Positions 8,708 through 16,764 of a stretch of 48,471 nucleotides of DNA are shown here, piece by piece. Source of the stretch: Fibrobacter sp. Its GTDB lineage: Bacteria; Fibrobacterota; Chitinivibrionia; Chitinivibrionales; Chitinispirillaceae. Numbering within the stretch: position 1 is the first letter of the stretch; every line of letters begins with the position of its first letter. The notes below the pieces were generated by a model. That model worked only from the letters and a program-made list of their open reading frames with translations. It was not told the DNA's origin and searched no databases. The stretch spans positions 1 to 48,471 of the forward strand of contig JAAZBG010000114.1 in NCBI GenBank assembly GCA_012513915.1. Direction: 5' to 3'. The translations under genes and the position numbers were made by a program.

Positions 8708-9427
8708 ACGTTTCATAGTCTCTTTAATTTTATTCTGTAGATAAATATGGTTTGTATCACTTGGATTGCCAGTATTTCGTGGGGAATCAATATCAAAAAT
8801 CGATTCATCACCCGTTTGTGCGTGCAAAGGCATTTGGGGTGACTGATGTACCTTGGTCTGAGGTGTTGGCTGAACTTTCGTTTGAGTCGGTTTGATTGAT
8901 TCAAAAAACTCCTGTGGCTGATAGAAACTTTTTTGAGATTGTGCAGGCTGCTGCGAATGCTGTTGTTGCATTGCCTGATCAAGCATGTTGCCAAGATCAA
9001 GATCGAGATTGACCTGATCCTCTGTCTTGTCATACACAAGGAAAAGACCAGATTTGAGCTGGCGATCAAACTGGCGAACAAATACCTTCACTCTATCGAT
9101 GTTCGTTCTATCATCAAAAACAAGCGCAAGGAACGTGTTTTCATCAACAACTGCAATATAGATATGTTTATCTTTACCCTGATGATACATTGTGGAAAAC
9201 TCATGTTCACCCATAAGCTGTGCAATGGCAAGTGTTGATGCAGAATTTCCGGCCACAAGTGCAGCCATTGAAACTGTATCAACATTATCCAGTGAACCTT
9301 GATTAGTGAGTAATCTGCCATCTTTGTTAATCAGAACAGCAAGAAGCAGATCTGCCTTTACAACAAGTTGAGAAAGAACAAGATTTAACCGTTCAATATC
9401 CTCGGGAAAAAGTATCATGTCCTTCAT
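8693..9427 (-). CDS. Roadblock/LC7 domain protein (MglB-like) with disordered C-terminal tail
   Basis: Residues 1-120 form a roadblock domain: 'ILFPEDIERLNLVLSQLV', 'LLAVLINKDGRLLTNQG', 'DTVSMAALVAGNSASTLAIAQLMGE', and 'HIYIAVVDENTFLALVFDD'. Family members bind Ras-like GTPases, and MglB acts as the GAP of MglA. The remaining ~120 residues are Gln/Pro/Ser-rich and disordered, ending in the basic stretch 'KIKETMKRKKEE'. The ATG overlaps the stop codon of the GTPase gene by one base (TGATG), a sign of translational coupling. Pairing with that GTPase is inferred from this coupling and from the families. The tail is unusual, since ordinary MglB is about 150 residues. Confidence 0.85.
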   Translation of the reverse strand: MKDMILFPEDIERLNLVLSQLVVKADLLLAVLINKDGRLLTNQGSLDNVDTVSMAALVAGNSASTLAIAQLMGEHEFSTMYHQGKDKHIYIAVVDENTFLALVFDDRTNIDRVKVFVRQFDRQLKSGLFLVYDKTEDQVNLDLDLGNMLDQAMQQQHSQQPAQSQKSFYQPQEFFESIKPTQTKVQPTPQTKVHQSPQMPLHAQTGDESIFDIDSPRNTGNPSDTNHIYLQNKIKETMKRKKEE

Positions 9428-11088
9428 CAGGGTGTTTCCCTGTTAAAAAACTTTGAAAGAAATCCCTTTTGCTGCTGTTGTTGTTCTTTAAACGCACTTG
9501 GATTAACAACAGGTTTTTTATTCGGTATACGTTTTTGTTTATCAGGGTCTACCGAAGTAAAAAACATAGCGTCATCATCATCCTGCCTCTGAGGAGGAGG
9601 TTGAATCGGCGGTTGGAATGTAGGAACTTCCATATTGTAGACATCATAGTCATTCTGTGCCGCATTTGCACCAAACTGAGGACTTTGAGGTCTCGGTTGT
9701 TGAAAATTCTGTACTGGCTTCTGTGTCTGTTGCGGCTGTTGAGGTGCCGGCTGCTGAGCACGTCCACGTTTCTGTTTTTCTTCAATCTCACGTTGATACT
9801 TTTCAATCTCAAGATCAAGGTCTGTTTTGCCCGCACCTGCAAACTGATTTTGTTGAAAATCCTGTGGAGGGGGTGCAAATTGTTGTGCTGGCTGTTGCTC
9901 AAGAAACATTTCAGCATCTTCATGCTGCTGATTAGTTCCAAGCGGTTCCATTGACACTGCATTGAAGGAATTATTCTGATAAAAATCATTTGGAGTCTGT
10001 GGTGCCTGCTCAAAAGAAGCTTCCTCAGAGTGTTCTTCAAATTGATTCGGCTGAAATGACGGAGTTTTCTGAACAGGTGCCTGCACCGGTGCTGTGAACT
10101 GATTCTGACTAAATTGCGGCGGATTTCCAAATGGTTGCTGAGGTGCACGCTGTTGGAAAAAAGGCTGCTGGGAACCTGTTGCCTGTGGTGGCATACCAAA
10201 TTGAGATTGCGCAGCTTTTGGGCCAGGAGTCATCTGCGGTGGAACCATCCGCTGTTGCATCGGTCTTGGAGGCTGCTGTTGAGGCGGCACTACAGGACGC
10301 TGTTGCTGAGGCGGAATAAACTGCTGACGAGGCTGCTGGTATTGTTGAAACTGCCCGCCAAGAGGCTGTTGTGGTGGCATCTGGTACTGGTTATAGTTGC
10401 CCTGAAACTGATTCGGCTGAGCATATTGATTCGGCTGAGGATTATATGATGGTTGAGCTGGTAATCCCTCAGGTGCCCTTGGTGATGCCGAAGTACCGCG
10501 TGAATATTTTTTATTGAGATAATCGATAACGATTTTACCAATTAATTTCAAAGAGTCAAAAACACCCTTTCCCTTATTGGCAACTGCTTCACTCCATGGA
10601 AGGTTATACTTGTTGACAAGCTGTTGAAGCTCTTCAATGGACATTGCATTCGGTAGATCCCGCTTGTTGTACTGGATAATAATTGGAATGTTTTCTCTCT
10701 TGTATCCATACTCAGCAAGGTTTTCTTCAAGGTTCTGAAAACTTTCAAGGTTTTCCTGAACTTTATCCGGCCCTGAATCAGCAACAAATACAACACCATC
10801 AACACCACGAAGAACGAGCTTTCTGGTTGCATTGTAATAAACCTGACCAGGAACAGTATATAGCTGAAATTTTGTTGAAAATCCTTTAATCTTACCTAAA
10901 TCCAAAGGAAGAAAATCAAAGAACAGAGTACGGTCTGTTTCCGTTGCAAGTGATACCATGTCACTTTTATACTCAGGAGGAACCTTACGATGGATTACCT
11001 GAAGGTTGGTAGTTTTGCCGCTTAGACCCGGCCCGTAGTAGACAATCTTTACACTGATTTCTCTCGCAGCATAATTAATTGATGCCAT
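9427..11088 (-). CDS. MglA-like small GTPase with 358-residue Gln/Pro-rich tail
   Basis: Residues 1-195 are a canonical MglA-type GTPase: P-loop GPGLSGKT at 19-26, 'SLATETDRTLFFDFLP' at 46-61, TVPGQ at 78-82, NKRD at 141-144. MglA proteins switch between GTP- and GDP-bound states and mark cell poles for gliding or pili. From residue 196 the protein becomes a low-complexity tail dominated by Gln, Pro, Asn and Phe, broken by a short charged helix ('DLEIEKYQREIEEKQKR'), an acidic patch (DDDD), and ending with 'KGFLSKFFNRETP', a possible amphipathic anchor. Ordinary MglA stops near residue 195. It lies between a DUF4388 membrane protein gene (161 bases upstream) and the overlapping roadblock gene. 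The long frames on the opposite strand are by-products of the repetitive codons. Confidence 0.9.
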   Translation of the reverse strand: MASINYAAREISVKIVYYGPGLSGKTTNLQVIHRKVPPEYKSDMVSLATETDRTLFFDFLPLDLGKIKGFSTKFQLYTVPGQVYYNATRKLVLRGVDGVVFVADSGPDKVQENLESFQNLEENLAEYGYKRENIPIIIQYNKRDLPNAMSIEELQQLVNKYNLPWSEAVANKGKGVFDSLKLIGKIVIDYLNKKYSRGTSASPRAPEGLPAQPSYNPQPNQYAQPNQFQGNYNQYQMPPQQPLGGQFQQYQQPRQQFIPPQQQRPVVPPQQQPPRPMQQRMVPPQMTPGPKAAQSQFGMPPQATGSQQPFFQQRAPQQPFGNPPQFSQNQFTAPVQAPVQKTPSFQPNQFEEHSEEASFEQAPQTPNDFYQNNSFNAVSMEPLGTNQQHEDAEMFLEQQPAQQFAPPPQDFQQNQFAGAGKTDLDLEIEKYQREIEEKQKRGRAQQPAPQQPQQTQKPVQNFQQPRPQSPQFGANAAQNDYDVYNMEVPTFQPPIQPPPQRQDDDDAMFFTSVDPDKQKRIPNKKPVVNPSAFKEQQQQQKGFLSKFFNRETP

Positions 11089-11249
11089 GAACTCATCCTT
11101 CTGTTTAGATCAATGGCCTATACCATTCAGTATTATCCGGTTAATACCAGACACAATATGTTTGTAATATAGTTCTATTCGTATACATATGCAAGAAGCC
11201 ATTTATAGTTTTTAATATACGTTTGAGTTTAATTCTTTTTCATAATAAT

Positions 11250-12344
11250 TTATTTTTTTTCTGAAACTTTTTGTAAAAATTCCTTCTCAAGCCGTAAGTA
11301 CCGCATATCTTTGCTGGAGATTAACCGTAAAGTATGCAGGTTTTGTTCTGTTACAGCATCTTTAAAATACTCTGATTTATAAAAAAGTTCTGCATATAAT
11401 TTGTCTTCTTTTGCAATTTTAATCGGAACATTAGTATTGCTCAAAAAACAGGAGATCGTTTTTTTCTGAAAAATTATCCCTTTATAGAAAATTTCTGAAA
11501 AAAGAAGCATAACCAGAATTACTGTCACAGTTATGAGCGATGAGACAATAATCGCATATAGAGGGTGTTCCTTGCTGAAACCAGTCTGCGATGCAGCTTC
11601 ATTCACCGTGTTTTTCTGAAGCATCGATAGAGCAGAAATTTTGTGTGACTGAAGAAGCGTTGCCAGTGCTTCATAAACCTTGTATTGAGTCAGACATGTT
11701 GTCTGAAAGAGCTGTTTGACATTCAGCTTACCATCTATTTTTGTAAAAAGATAATAGGCTGGAAGCTTGATAGGGTCAGGGTTCAGTTCATCGGTTATAT
11801 CTGATGGTTTTTCATCCGGTTTGAAAATCATATCCTCAGATATGACTGTAATCATTCTGTTCCATTCATCAACTCTGCGCATTGCTTCCATCACGACGTT
11901 TTCAATTGGAAAACTGATATCGCACACTGTAAAAGAATCAACGGTGCGCAGTGAATTGAATTGGTAGGTTCCGTGTTTCCATTGAAAAAGACTACAGATA
12001 ATATCTTCCAGTACAGATTCTCCAAATGCGGTCATTTCATTCTTTGTCAATAGTTCCTTGGCGATTATATCTTTTGTTAATCCGTCGATATCATCCTCAA
12101 ATGAACTGATATGGCCTTTAACTATTTCTGGTGGCTGAAGCTTTACTTCAGTAAGATACATCGATAATTTTGTTATGAATTTCTCATCTTCGGTTTCAGC
12201 ACCGACTATTAATCCGTTTTTAAAAACAACAACACCGTCCGAACGCCCATCATTTAAAATGAGTTTTCCGGTAATCTTCTGCTGCGTCAGCAGTTGAAAA
12301 ACGTCTGCAAGAATGAACTCTTTGAGCGTCCCGCTTAATACCAC
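11250..12344 (-). CDS. DUF4388 (PATAN-type) protein with one membrane helix
   Basis: The start 'LSGTLKEFILADVFQLL' and 'KITGKLILNDG...GVVVFKNGLIVGAE' match the DUF4388/PATAN domain (residues 1-130), known from two-component and polarity proteins. A second region (about 180-250) looks like a helical winged-helix-type domain, followed by a single membrane helix at 263-283 and an ~80-residue C-terminal part outside the membrane. No signal peptide is present, so the DUF4388 part stays in the cytoplasm. It starts 20 bases after the TPR membrane protein gene and precedes the MglA-like gene, which suggests a shared unit. A link to cell polarity is inferred from context. Confidence 0.75.
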   Translation of the reverse strand: MVLSGTLKEFILADVFQLLTQQKITGKLILNDGRSDGVVVFKNGLIVGAETEDEKFITKLSMYLTEVKLQPPEIVKGHISSFEDDIDGLTKDIIAKELLTKNEMTAFGESVLEDIICSLFQWKHGTYQFNSLRTVDSFTVCDISFPIENVVMEAMRRVDEWNRMITVISEDMIFKPDEKPSDITDELNPDPIKLPAYYLFTKIDGKLNVKQLFQTTCLTQYKVYEALATLLQSHKISALSMLQKNTVNEAASQTGFSKEHPLYAIIVSSLITVTVILVMLLFSEIFYKGIIFQKKTISCFLSNTNVPIKIAKEDKLYAELFYKSEYFKDAVTEQNLHTLRLISSKDMRYLRLEKEFLQKVSEKK

Positions 12345-12363
12345 GGTGTATCTCCTTACAAAT

Positions 12364-14478
12364 CTATTTCTGACTTCTGGAACTGGATTTCAGAAATCGT
12401 TGAACATCCCCTGCGCGTCGAAATAAAACGACAATATTATATGTTAATAATAGTACCAGAATGAGATAAAAATCTACACCAATCGAATTGTTATCAGAAC
12501 GTCTCATTAAAAACAGGTACCCGGAGTAAACAAGGCTGGTGGTTGAAAGCATAAGTATTGATGAAACTGACGATTTTTTTGGATTTAAAAACCGTGATGA
12601 ACCGGGAACCAGTATATCAACCAGTATTTCACGAAAAAAACGGATTTTTGCATATTTGCCTGTTATGCTCGTCCTGATCTTTTCGAGCTTTTTGTCTGTT
12701 GTGATATATGCAATCTTTCGGTCGCATGAGCAGCAAAGAATGCCATGGGCGCATTTCTTACAACTGATCCTTCCGCAATATTTACATTCAAAAAGTTTCT
12801 TTATACGGGATGGCGCTTTGAATACAGAAACCAGAAGCAACGCGATAAAAATCAGTATAAATATTATAAATGATGTAAGTGCGTTAAAACCAATAAATGA
12901 TGTTCCCCAACGCTCATTTGCTATCTGCCAACTTCCGTTGTTTCGGGGAAAAACGTGTTGCCAGAAGTATGATGGCGTATAATCAGGGATCATCAGCCTG
13001 CGTATTGATGGCCAATTGTCAGAGAATAACATATCATTCTGTTGTATAAATGTATTTACTGTGCGATTATCTTCTTTTGCGGCTTTATCTATATTTTCTG
13101 TACCTGGAAGCGTCTGTTTCTGCATCAGATAACACTGGCCGAGATTAAAGAGCGCACTTACATCTCTGTCCGGCATAGAGTTCGCATTCTGGAAGTATTC
13201 ATTTGCTTTCCCATAATTACCCATTTGGAACGCGATGTTTCCTGCCATTACTGCAATTAATGGATCGTTATTTTTTAATGCCTGCGCTTTGTTGATCATC
13301 TGCTGTGCAAATGCAATATCACCCTTTTTGTAACTTGCAATAGCAATGGCGGAAATAAAATAGGGATTATCTTTATTGCTGGAATATTTCAGGATTAGTT
13401 TATTCAAAAATTCATCTGTCACACCTTCAGAAATGCTTTTTTTCAGCATTACAATTGAACCTTCGGGATCTTTAATGCTGTCACTCATCACTCTGATTCT
13501 TGTATCCAGTGGTGATAGAATCAGGATGAGAATTGCGACAACAAGAACAGACTTGTCTTTTTTGTCAATATGCGGCCAGACCAGTATTGATACCAGCCAG
13601 AAAAAGACGTTCACACCAAAGAATAATGTTGAGATAACAATCAGTGATGAAAGATATGTCCGCAATGTTGCGGAAACAGAGTGCGGATACAGATCCGAGA
13701 CATGATGCACTGCAAATGGCAGATACTTGATTGCTATCAGTGTAAAAAGAATGAATAGCAGTACTGTAAAAAAAGTATGAATCCAGAAGTAATTATCTGA
13801 AAAAAGGTTTGCCTGGCTGCTCCATGATCTGCTGATTGTTGAAAAATAGTTGAATAGTGCGCTTTTCATTCCATCAATGTCACCTGGACATGCTTGGACA
13901 AATCTGCGCTTAAACGACCAGGTTTGGTCTGGATCAAATTTTTCAATCCAGTTATATAACCGGTTTGTTACCTGAATATTTTTCTGATCTGCATAGTGTT
14001 TTGCAAGGTGTCTTAGTTGAAGACTGACAACGGAGGACGCATCTGCACCGGAACTTATTATTTGTTTGTAAAGAGATACCATTGCCGAGTCGGCAAAATT
14101 GGCAAATTCATAACGGGTGAACTCAACAAAAAGAAGCCACGTTGTACCCGGGTTGTTTTGAGCCTTGTTAATTGCAAGACTGAAAAGTGAATCTGATGCT
14201 GATGGGTTATTATCAGACAGAAGTAATCCTTTAACCAGGAAAATCCACGCATTGGGTCCGATTGCAAAATCAAGACGTGAGAGAATCTGCTCTTTTTTAG
14301 TATTATCAATTGGAATTATTTGAGTGACATTCTCGATGGACTGCTGAGCAAACGTCTGATTCCGTACCTTGAGTGCAGAATCGATTGCATTAAATAAATA
14401 GTTGTCCTGAGTGATACCAAAGGAAAATGAGAAAAGCACTAACAGCAGTAGTAAATAGGAATGTGTTTTGTTAGTCAC
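12364..14478 (-). CDS. Multi-spanning membrane protein with TPR segment and Cys-rich zinc motif
   Basis: The 704-residue protein starts with a signal-like segment (residues 8-22) and a ~200-residue exported helical domain, then membrane helices near 231-252, 278-300 and 308-325. Residues ~340-470 resemble tetratricopeptide repeats ('AIAIASYKKGDIAFAQQMINKAQAL', 'GNYGKANEYFQNANSM' are read in parts). Another helix at 533-553 is followed by a compact Cys cluster at 565-585 (CKYCG, CKKC, CCSC), a probable zinc finger, and by two more C-terminal helices. I do not recognise the family. It is the first gene of the unit leading to the DUF4388 and MglA-like genes and could be a membrane scaffold for them; that role is inferred. 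Confidence 0.65.
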   Translation of the reverse strand: MTNKTHSYLLLLLVLFSFSFGITQDNYLFNAIDSALKVRNQTFAQQSIENVTQIIPIDNTKKEQILSRLDFAIGPNAWIFLVKGLLLSDNNPSASDSLFSLAINKAQNNPGTTWLLFVEFTRYEFANFADSAMVSLYKQIISSGADASSVVSLQLRHLAKHYADQKNIQVTNRLYNWIEKFDPDQTWSFKRRFVQACPGDIDGMKSALFNYFSTISRSWSSQANLFSDNYFWIHTFFTVLLFILFTLIAIKYLPFAVHHVSDLYPHSVSATLRTYLSSLIVISTLFFGVNVFFWLVSILVWPHIDKKDKSVLVVAILILILSPLDTRIRVMSDSIKDPEGSIVMLKKSISEGVTDEFLNKLILKYSSNKDNPYFISAIAIASYKKGDIAFAQQMINKAQALKNNDPLIAVMAGNIAFQMGNYGKANEYFQNANSMPDRDVSALFNLGQCYLMQKQTLPGTENIDKAAKEDNRTVNTFIQQNDMLFSDNWPSIRRLMIPDYTPSYFWQHVFPRNNGSWQIANERWGTSFIGFNALTSFIIFILIFIALLLVSVFKAPSRIKKLFECKYCGRISCKKCAHGILCCSCDRKIAYITTDKKLEKIRTSITGKYAKIRFFREILVDILVPGSSRFLNPKKSSVSSILMLSTTSLVYSGYLFLMRRSDNNSIGVDFYLILVLLLTYNIVVLFRRAGDVQRFLKSSSRSQK

Positions 14479-14758
14479 AACTCAAATCTCTTGGTAAAAG
14501 TTTCAATAAACAAAATCTTATAATGATTTACCATTCAAATCAATCGAAATTCAATTATTTAGGAAAAAATCACGACGCAACTGCAAGTAAGGCAACAAAT
14601 TGCAAACCAATGCCTCATCAATGCATGGAAATTGAATCCTTTTACTGCAAATTACAGGATCAAATATCAATGAAAAATTATTCAACCTGCTATTTAACAA
14701 TAGATTATGACAATAGCGAAAAGCAACAGCAGAAGTAAAAAAATGAATGAAGGATAAC
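14479..14758. other. A/T-rich intergenic region
   Basis: Between the rpsT terminator and the start of the TPR membrane protein gene. Short open frames occur on both strands but none has a ribosome binding site or recognisable content. The promoter of the downstream minus-strand unit must lie here; I cannot place it with confidence. Confidence 0.4.
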
Positions 14759-14785
14759 AAAAAAGCAGGGTGGTGTACACCCTGC
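14759..14785 (-). terminator. Intrinsic terminator of rpsT
   Basis: GCAGGGTG (14765-14772) pairs with CACCCTGC (14778-14785), and on the minus strand the stem is followed at once by six Ts (plus-strand A-run 14759-14764). It begins 6 bases past the rpsT stop codon. Confidence 0.9.
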
Positions 14786-14790
14786 ACTCA

Positions 14791-15048
14791 TTATTTTTCG
14801 AGCTTGTTTACAATCTGTGCAAGCTTTGATTTCTTATTGGCAGCGTTGTTCCTGTGGATTAAACCGGTTTTAACACTCTTATCGAGCACGGAAACAGCCT
14901 CACTCAGCGCCTTTGTTGCAGATTCTTTATCTTTTGAGCTTGCAACATCTTTCATAGCTGTTTTAATCCTGGAACGGCCCTGACGGTTTACGAGATTTGC
15001 CGCTTTACTTGTACGAGCACGTTTTTCTACCGACTTATGCCGTTGCAT
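14791..15048 (-). CDS. rpsT: 30S ribosomal protein S20
   Basis: The 85-residue, very basic, all-helical protein matches bS20: 'HKSVEKRARTSKAANLVNR' at the N terminus, 'RSRIKTAMKDV' and the C-terminal 'GLIHRNNAANKKSKLAQIVN'. It binds 16S rRNA early in 30S assembly. AAGGAG lies about 10 bases before the ATG. It has its own terminator and a palindrome in its leader, so it is probably a single-gene transcript, as is usual for rpsT. Confidence 0.97.
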   Translation of the reverse strand: MQRHKSVEKRARTSKAANLVNRQGRSRIKTAMKDVASSKDKESATKALSEAVSVLDKSVKTGLIHRNNAANKKSKLAQIVNKLEK

Positions 15049-15080
15049 GTAATAGATCTCCTTAATACTTGGTTAATACA

Positions 15081-15093
15081 CTGGTTAAACCAG
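15081..15093. promoter_or_regulatory. Palindrome in the rpsT leader
   Basis: CTGGTTAAACCAG is a perfect 6-base-arm palindrome about 33 bases before the rpsT start codon and upstream of its ribosome binding site. It could be a leader hairpin or a protein site. S20 is known to control its own translation in enterobacteria, but nothing here proves that. Confidence 0.25.
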
Positions 15094-15217
15094 ATGTGAA
15101 TTCGATATATAAAGTTCTACAATATATATCAGTTTTTTAATCAACGCAACAGTATTTGTTAAAAATAACTGCAATCCAGCGCATTGTTCGTTTCTCTGAA
15201 TTGCTCTGTCCCGTTAA

Positions 15218-16219
15218 TTAATAGTCCACAAATTCGCTTTCTTCAATGTTTTTGTTTTCCTGCACAATCTCATATATTCTTTGAAGAACATCGTTAACAC
15301 CATTACCGGTAACTGCCGACATTGTTAACCAGCCATCAGGCACTACAACCGGCGTTTCTTCCGTAATCAAATCTTTTTTTGTAAGAATGAATATTTTTGG
15401 TTTATTTGTGAAGTTTTCACTGTATTGTGTTAATTCATTAAGAAGTACCTCTGCGTCATTGAGAGGATTTTCTGATGATGCCTCAACCATAATAGCAAGT
15501 GCTTTTGTTCTTTCTATGTGGCGCAGAAAACGGATGCCAAGACCTTTACCCTGATGACAGTTTTCAATCAGGCCGGGAATGTCGGCGACAACAAACGAAT
15601 CGTATCCCTGTTTCATCCTGACAATACCCAGATGTGGTTCCTTTGTTGTAAATGGGTAATCTGCAATTTTTGGGCGTGCTGCTGAAATCCGCGATAAAAA
15701 CGTAGATTTGCCTGCATTTGGTCGTCCTACCAGACCTACATCGGCAAGCACTTTCAGTATAAGACGTAACTTTTTTTCCTCACCGGGTTTTCCTGGTTCA
15801 CACTGTTCGGGATTTGGATTTTTACGGGTTACAAGAGCCGCATTTCCACGTCCGCCACGGCCTCCCTTTGCCACGAGAATCTTCGCACCGTCATCAAGGC
15901 AGTCTACAATGATCTCCTTTGTAAGATCATCCTGAATGACTGTTCCGAGCGGGATGGGAATAAGAATATCTTCGCCGCTTTTTCCGGTCATGTTTTTACC
16001 TTTTCCATGCGCGCCGCGCTCAGCTTTATAGTTTTGACGATATGCGATATCCTGAAGTGTATGTATATTAGATGATCCAACAAGGTAGATATGTCCACCT
16101 CTTCCACCATCTCCGCCATCAGGACCGCCTTTGGGTATATACTTAAGACGCTCATACGAGTGACACCCGTTGCCGCCATCACCAGCTTTGACCTGAATTG
16201 TTGTTTCATCTATAAACAT
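15218..16219 (-). CDS. obgE: Obg-family GTPase (ObgE/CgtA)
   Basis: This essential GTPase acts in late 50S assembly and stress signalling. Residues 1-158 are the glycine-rich Obg fold ('IQVKAGDGGNGCHSYERLKY', 'GPDGGDGGRGGHIYLVG' read in parts, 'GGRGGRGNAAL'). The G domain follows with P-loop GRPNAGKS at 165-172, the switch II block DIPGLIE, and the G4 motif TKKD. The protein ends at 333 residues, so it lacks the optional OCT domain of longer homologues. It is downstream of the FmdB-type gene by 73 bases. Confidence 0.97.
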   Translation of the reverse strand: MFIDETTIQVKAGDGGNGCHSYERLKYIPKGGPDGGDGGRGGHIYLVGSSNIHTLQDIAYRQNYKAERGAHGKGKNMTGKSGEDILIPIPLGTVIQDDLTKEIIVDCLDDGAKILVAKGGRGGRGNAALVTRKNPNPEQCEPGKPGEEKKLRLILKVLADVGLVGRPNAGKSTFLSRISAARPKIADYPFTTKEPHLGIVRMKQGYDSFVVADIPGLIENCHQGKGLGIRFLRHIERTKALAIMVEASSENPLNDAEVLLNELTQYSENFTNKPKIFILTKKDLITEETPVVVPDGWLTMSAVTGNGVNDVLQRIYEIVQENKNIEESEFVDY

Positions 16220-16292
16220 TTGCGCATTTCTTTCATCTTATTGTATGCATTGCACGTGGTAGGCCGAAACCGTCACAAATATCCACCCGGGC

Positions 16293-16556
16293 TTACTGTG
16301 ATGTCTTGGCAGAACTATCTGATTTGCCTGTTGACGAACTGTCAGAGCGGGCACTCTGCTTGTATTTTTCAGACCGGTAATCTGTAATGTAAAATCCATT
16401 GCCTTTGAATAGAAATCCAGCACCAGGCGAAAATAACCGCTTCACAGTGCCATCACAGTTCTCTTTAGGACAATTTTTCAGCGGCTCTGCATTAATACTC
16501 TGATATTCCTCAAAAATATGACCACATTTTTCACATTCATATTCATACGTAGGCAT
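16293..16556 (-). CDS. FmdB-family zinc-ribbon protein
   Basis: The 87-residue protein begins 'MPTYEYECEKCGHIFEEYQ', the FmdB/CxxC_CXXC_SSSS signature, with a second Cys pair in 'CPKENCDG' and then 'KRLFSPGAGFLFKGNGFY'. The C-terminal ~25 residues are Ser/Lys-rich and disordered. The open frame extends to 16604, but homology begins at the ATG at 16556, which has AAGGAG about 10 bases upstream. The family is a putative regulator type without a settled biochemical role. It sits between rimO and obgE. Confidence 0.9.
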   Translation of the reverse strand: MPTYEYECEKCGHIFEEYQSINAEPLKNCPKENCDGTVKRLFSPGAGFLFKGNGFYITDYRSEKYKQSARSDSSSTGKSDSSAKTSQ

Positions 16557-16764
16557 TACCAATAAACTCCTTGTTGCAAATCTTCCGGGCCACAGACTTA
16601 ACAATCATAAATATTTAATTGGTGAAGCCCTGTCTTTGCTGGGTGCAAAATACAATTATTACTATCGAAAGGCAATAGAATAATCACAGTAAAAAGTATC
16701 AGCAGTGTATACTGTGTCTTGATGCTCAGAGGTATGACAATATCAGGTTATTGCAATTAAAATA

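Noticed and set aside
9469..10449. Long open frames on the plus strand opposite the GTPase tail
   Set aside because: They are a by-product of CAG/CAA/CCN-rich codons on the minus strand; their products are Leu/Arg-rich and lack ribosome binding sites.
14523..14738. Small open frames on both strands between rpsT and the TPR gene
   Set aside because: No ribosome binding site, no membrane or domain pattern, and mutually overlapping frames in an A/T-rich gap.
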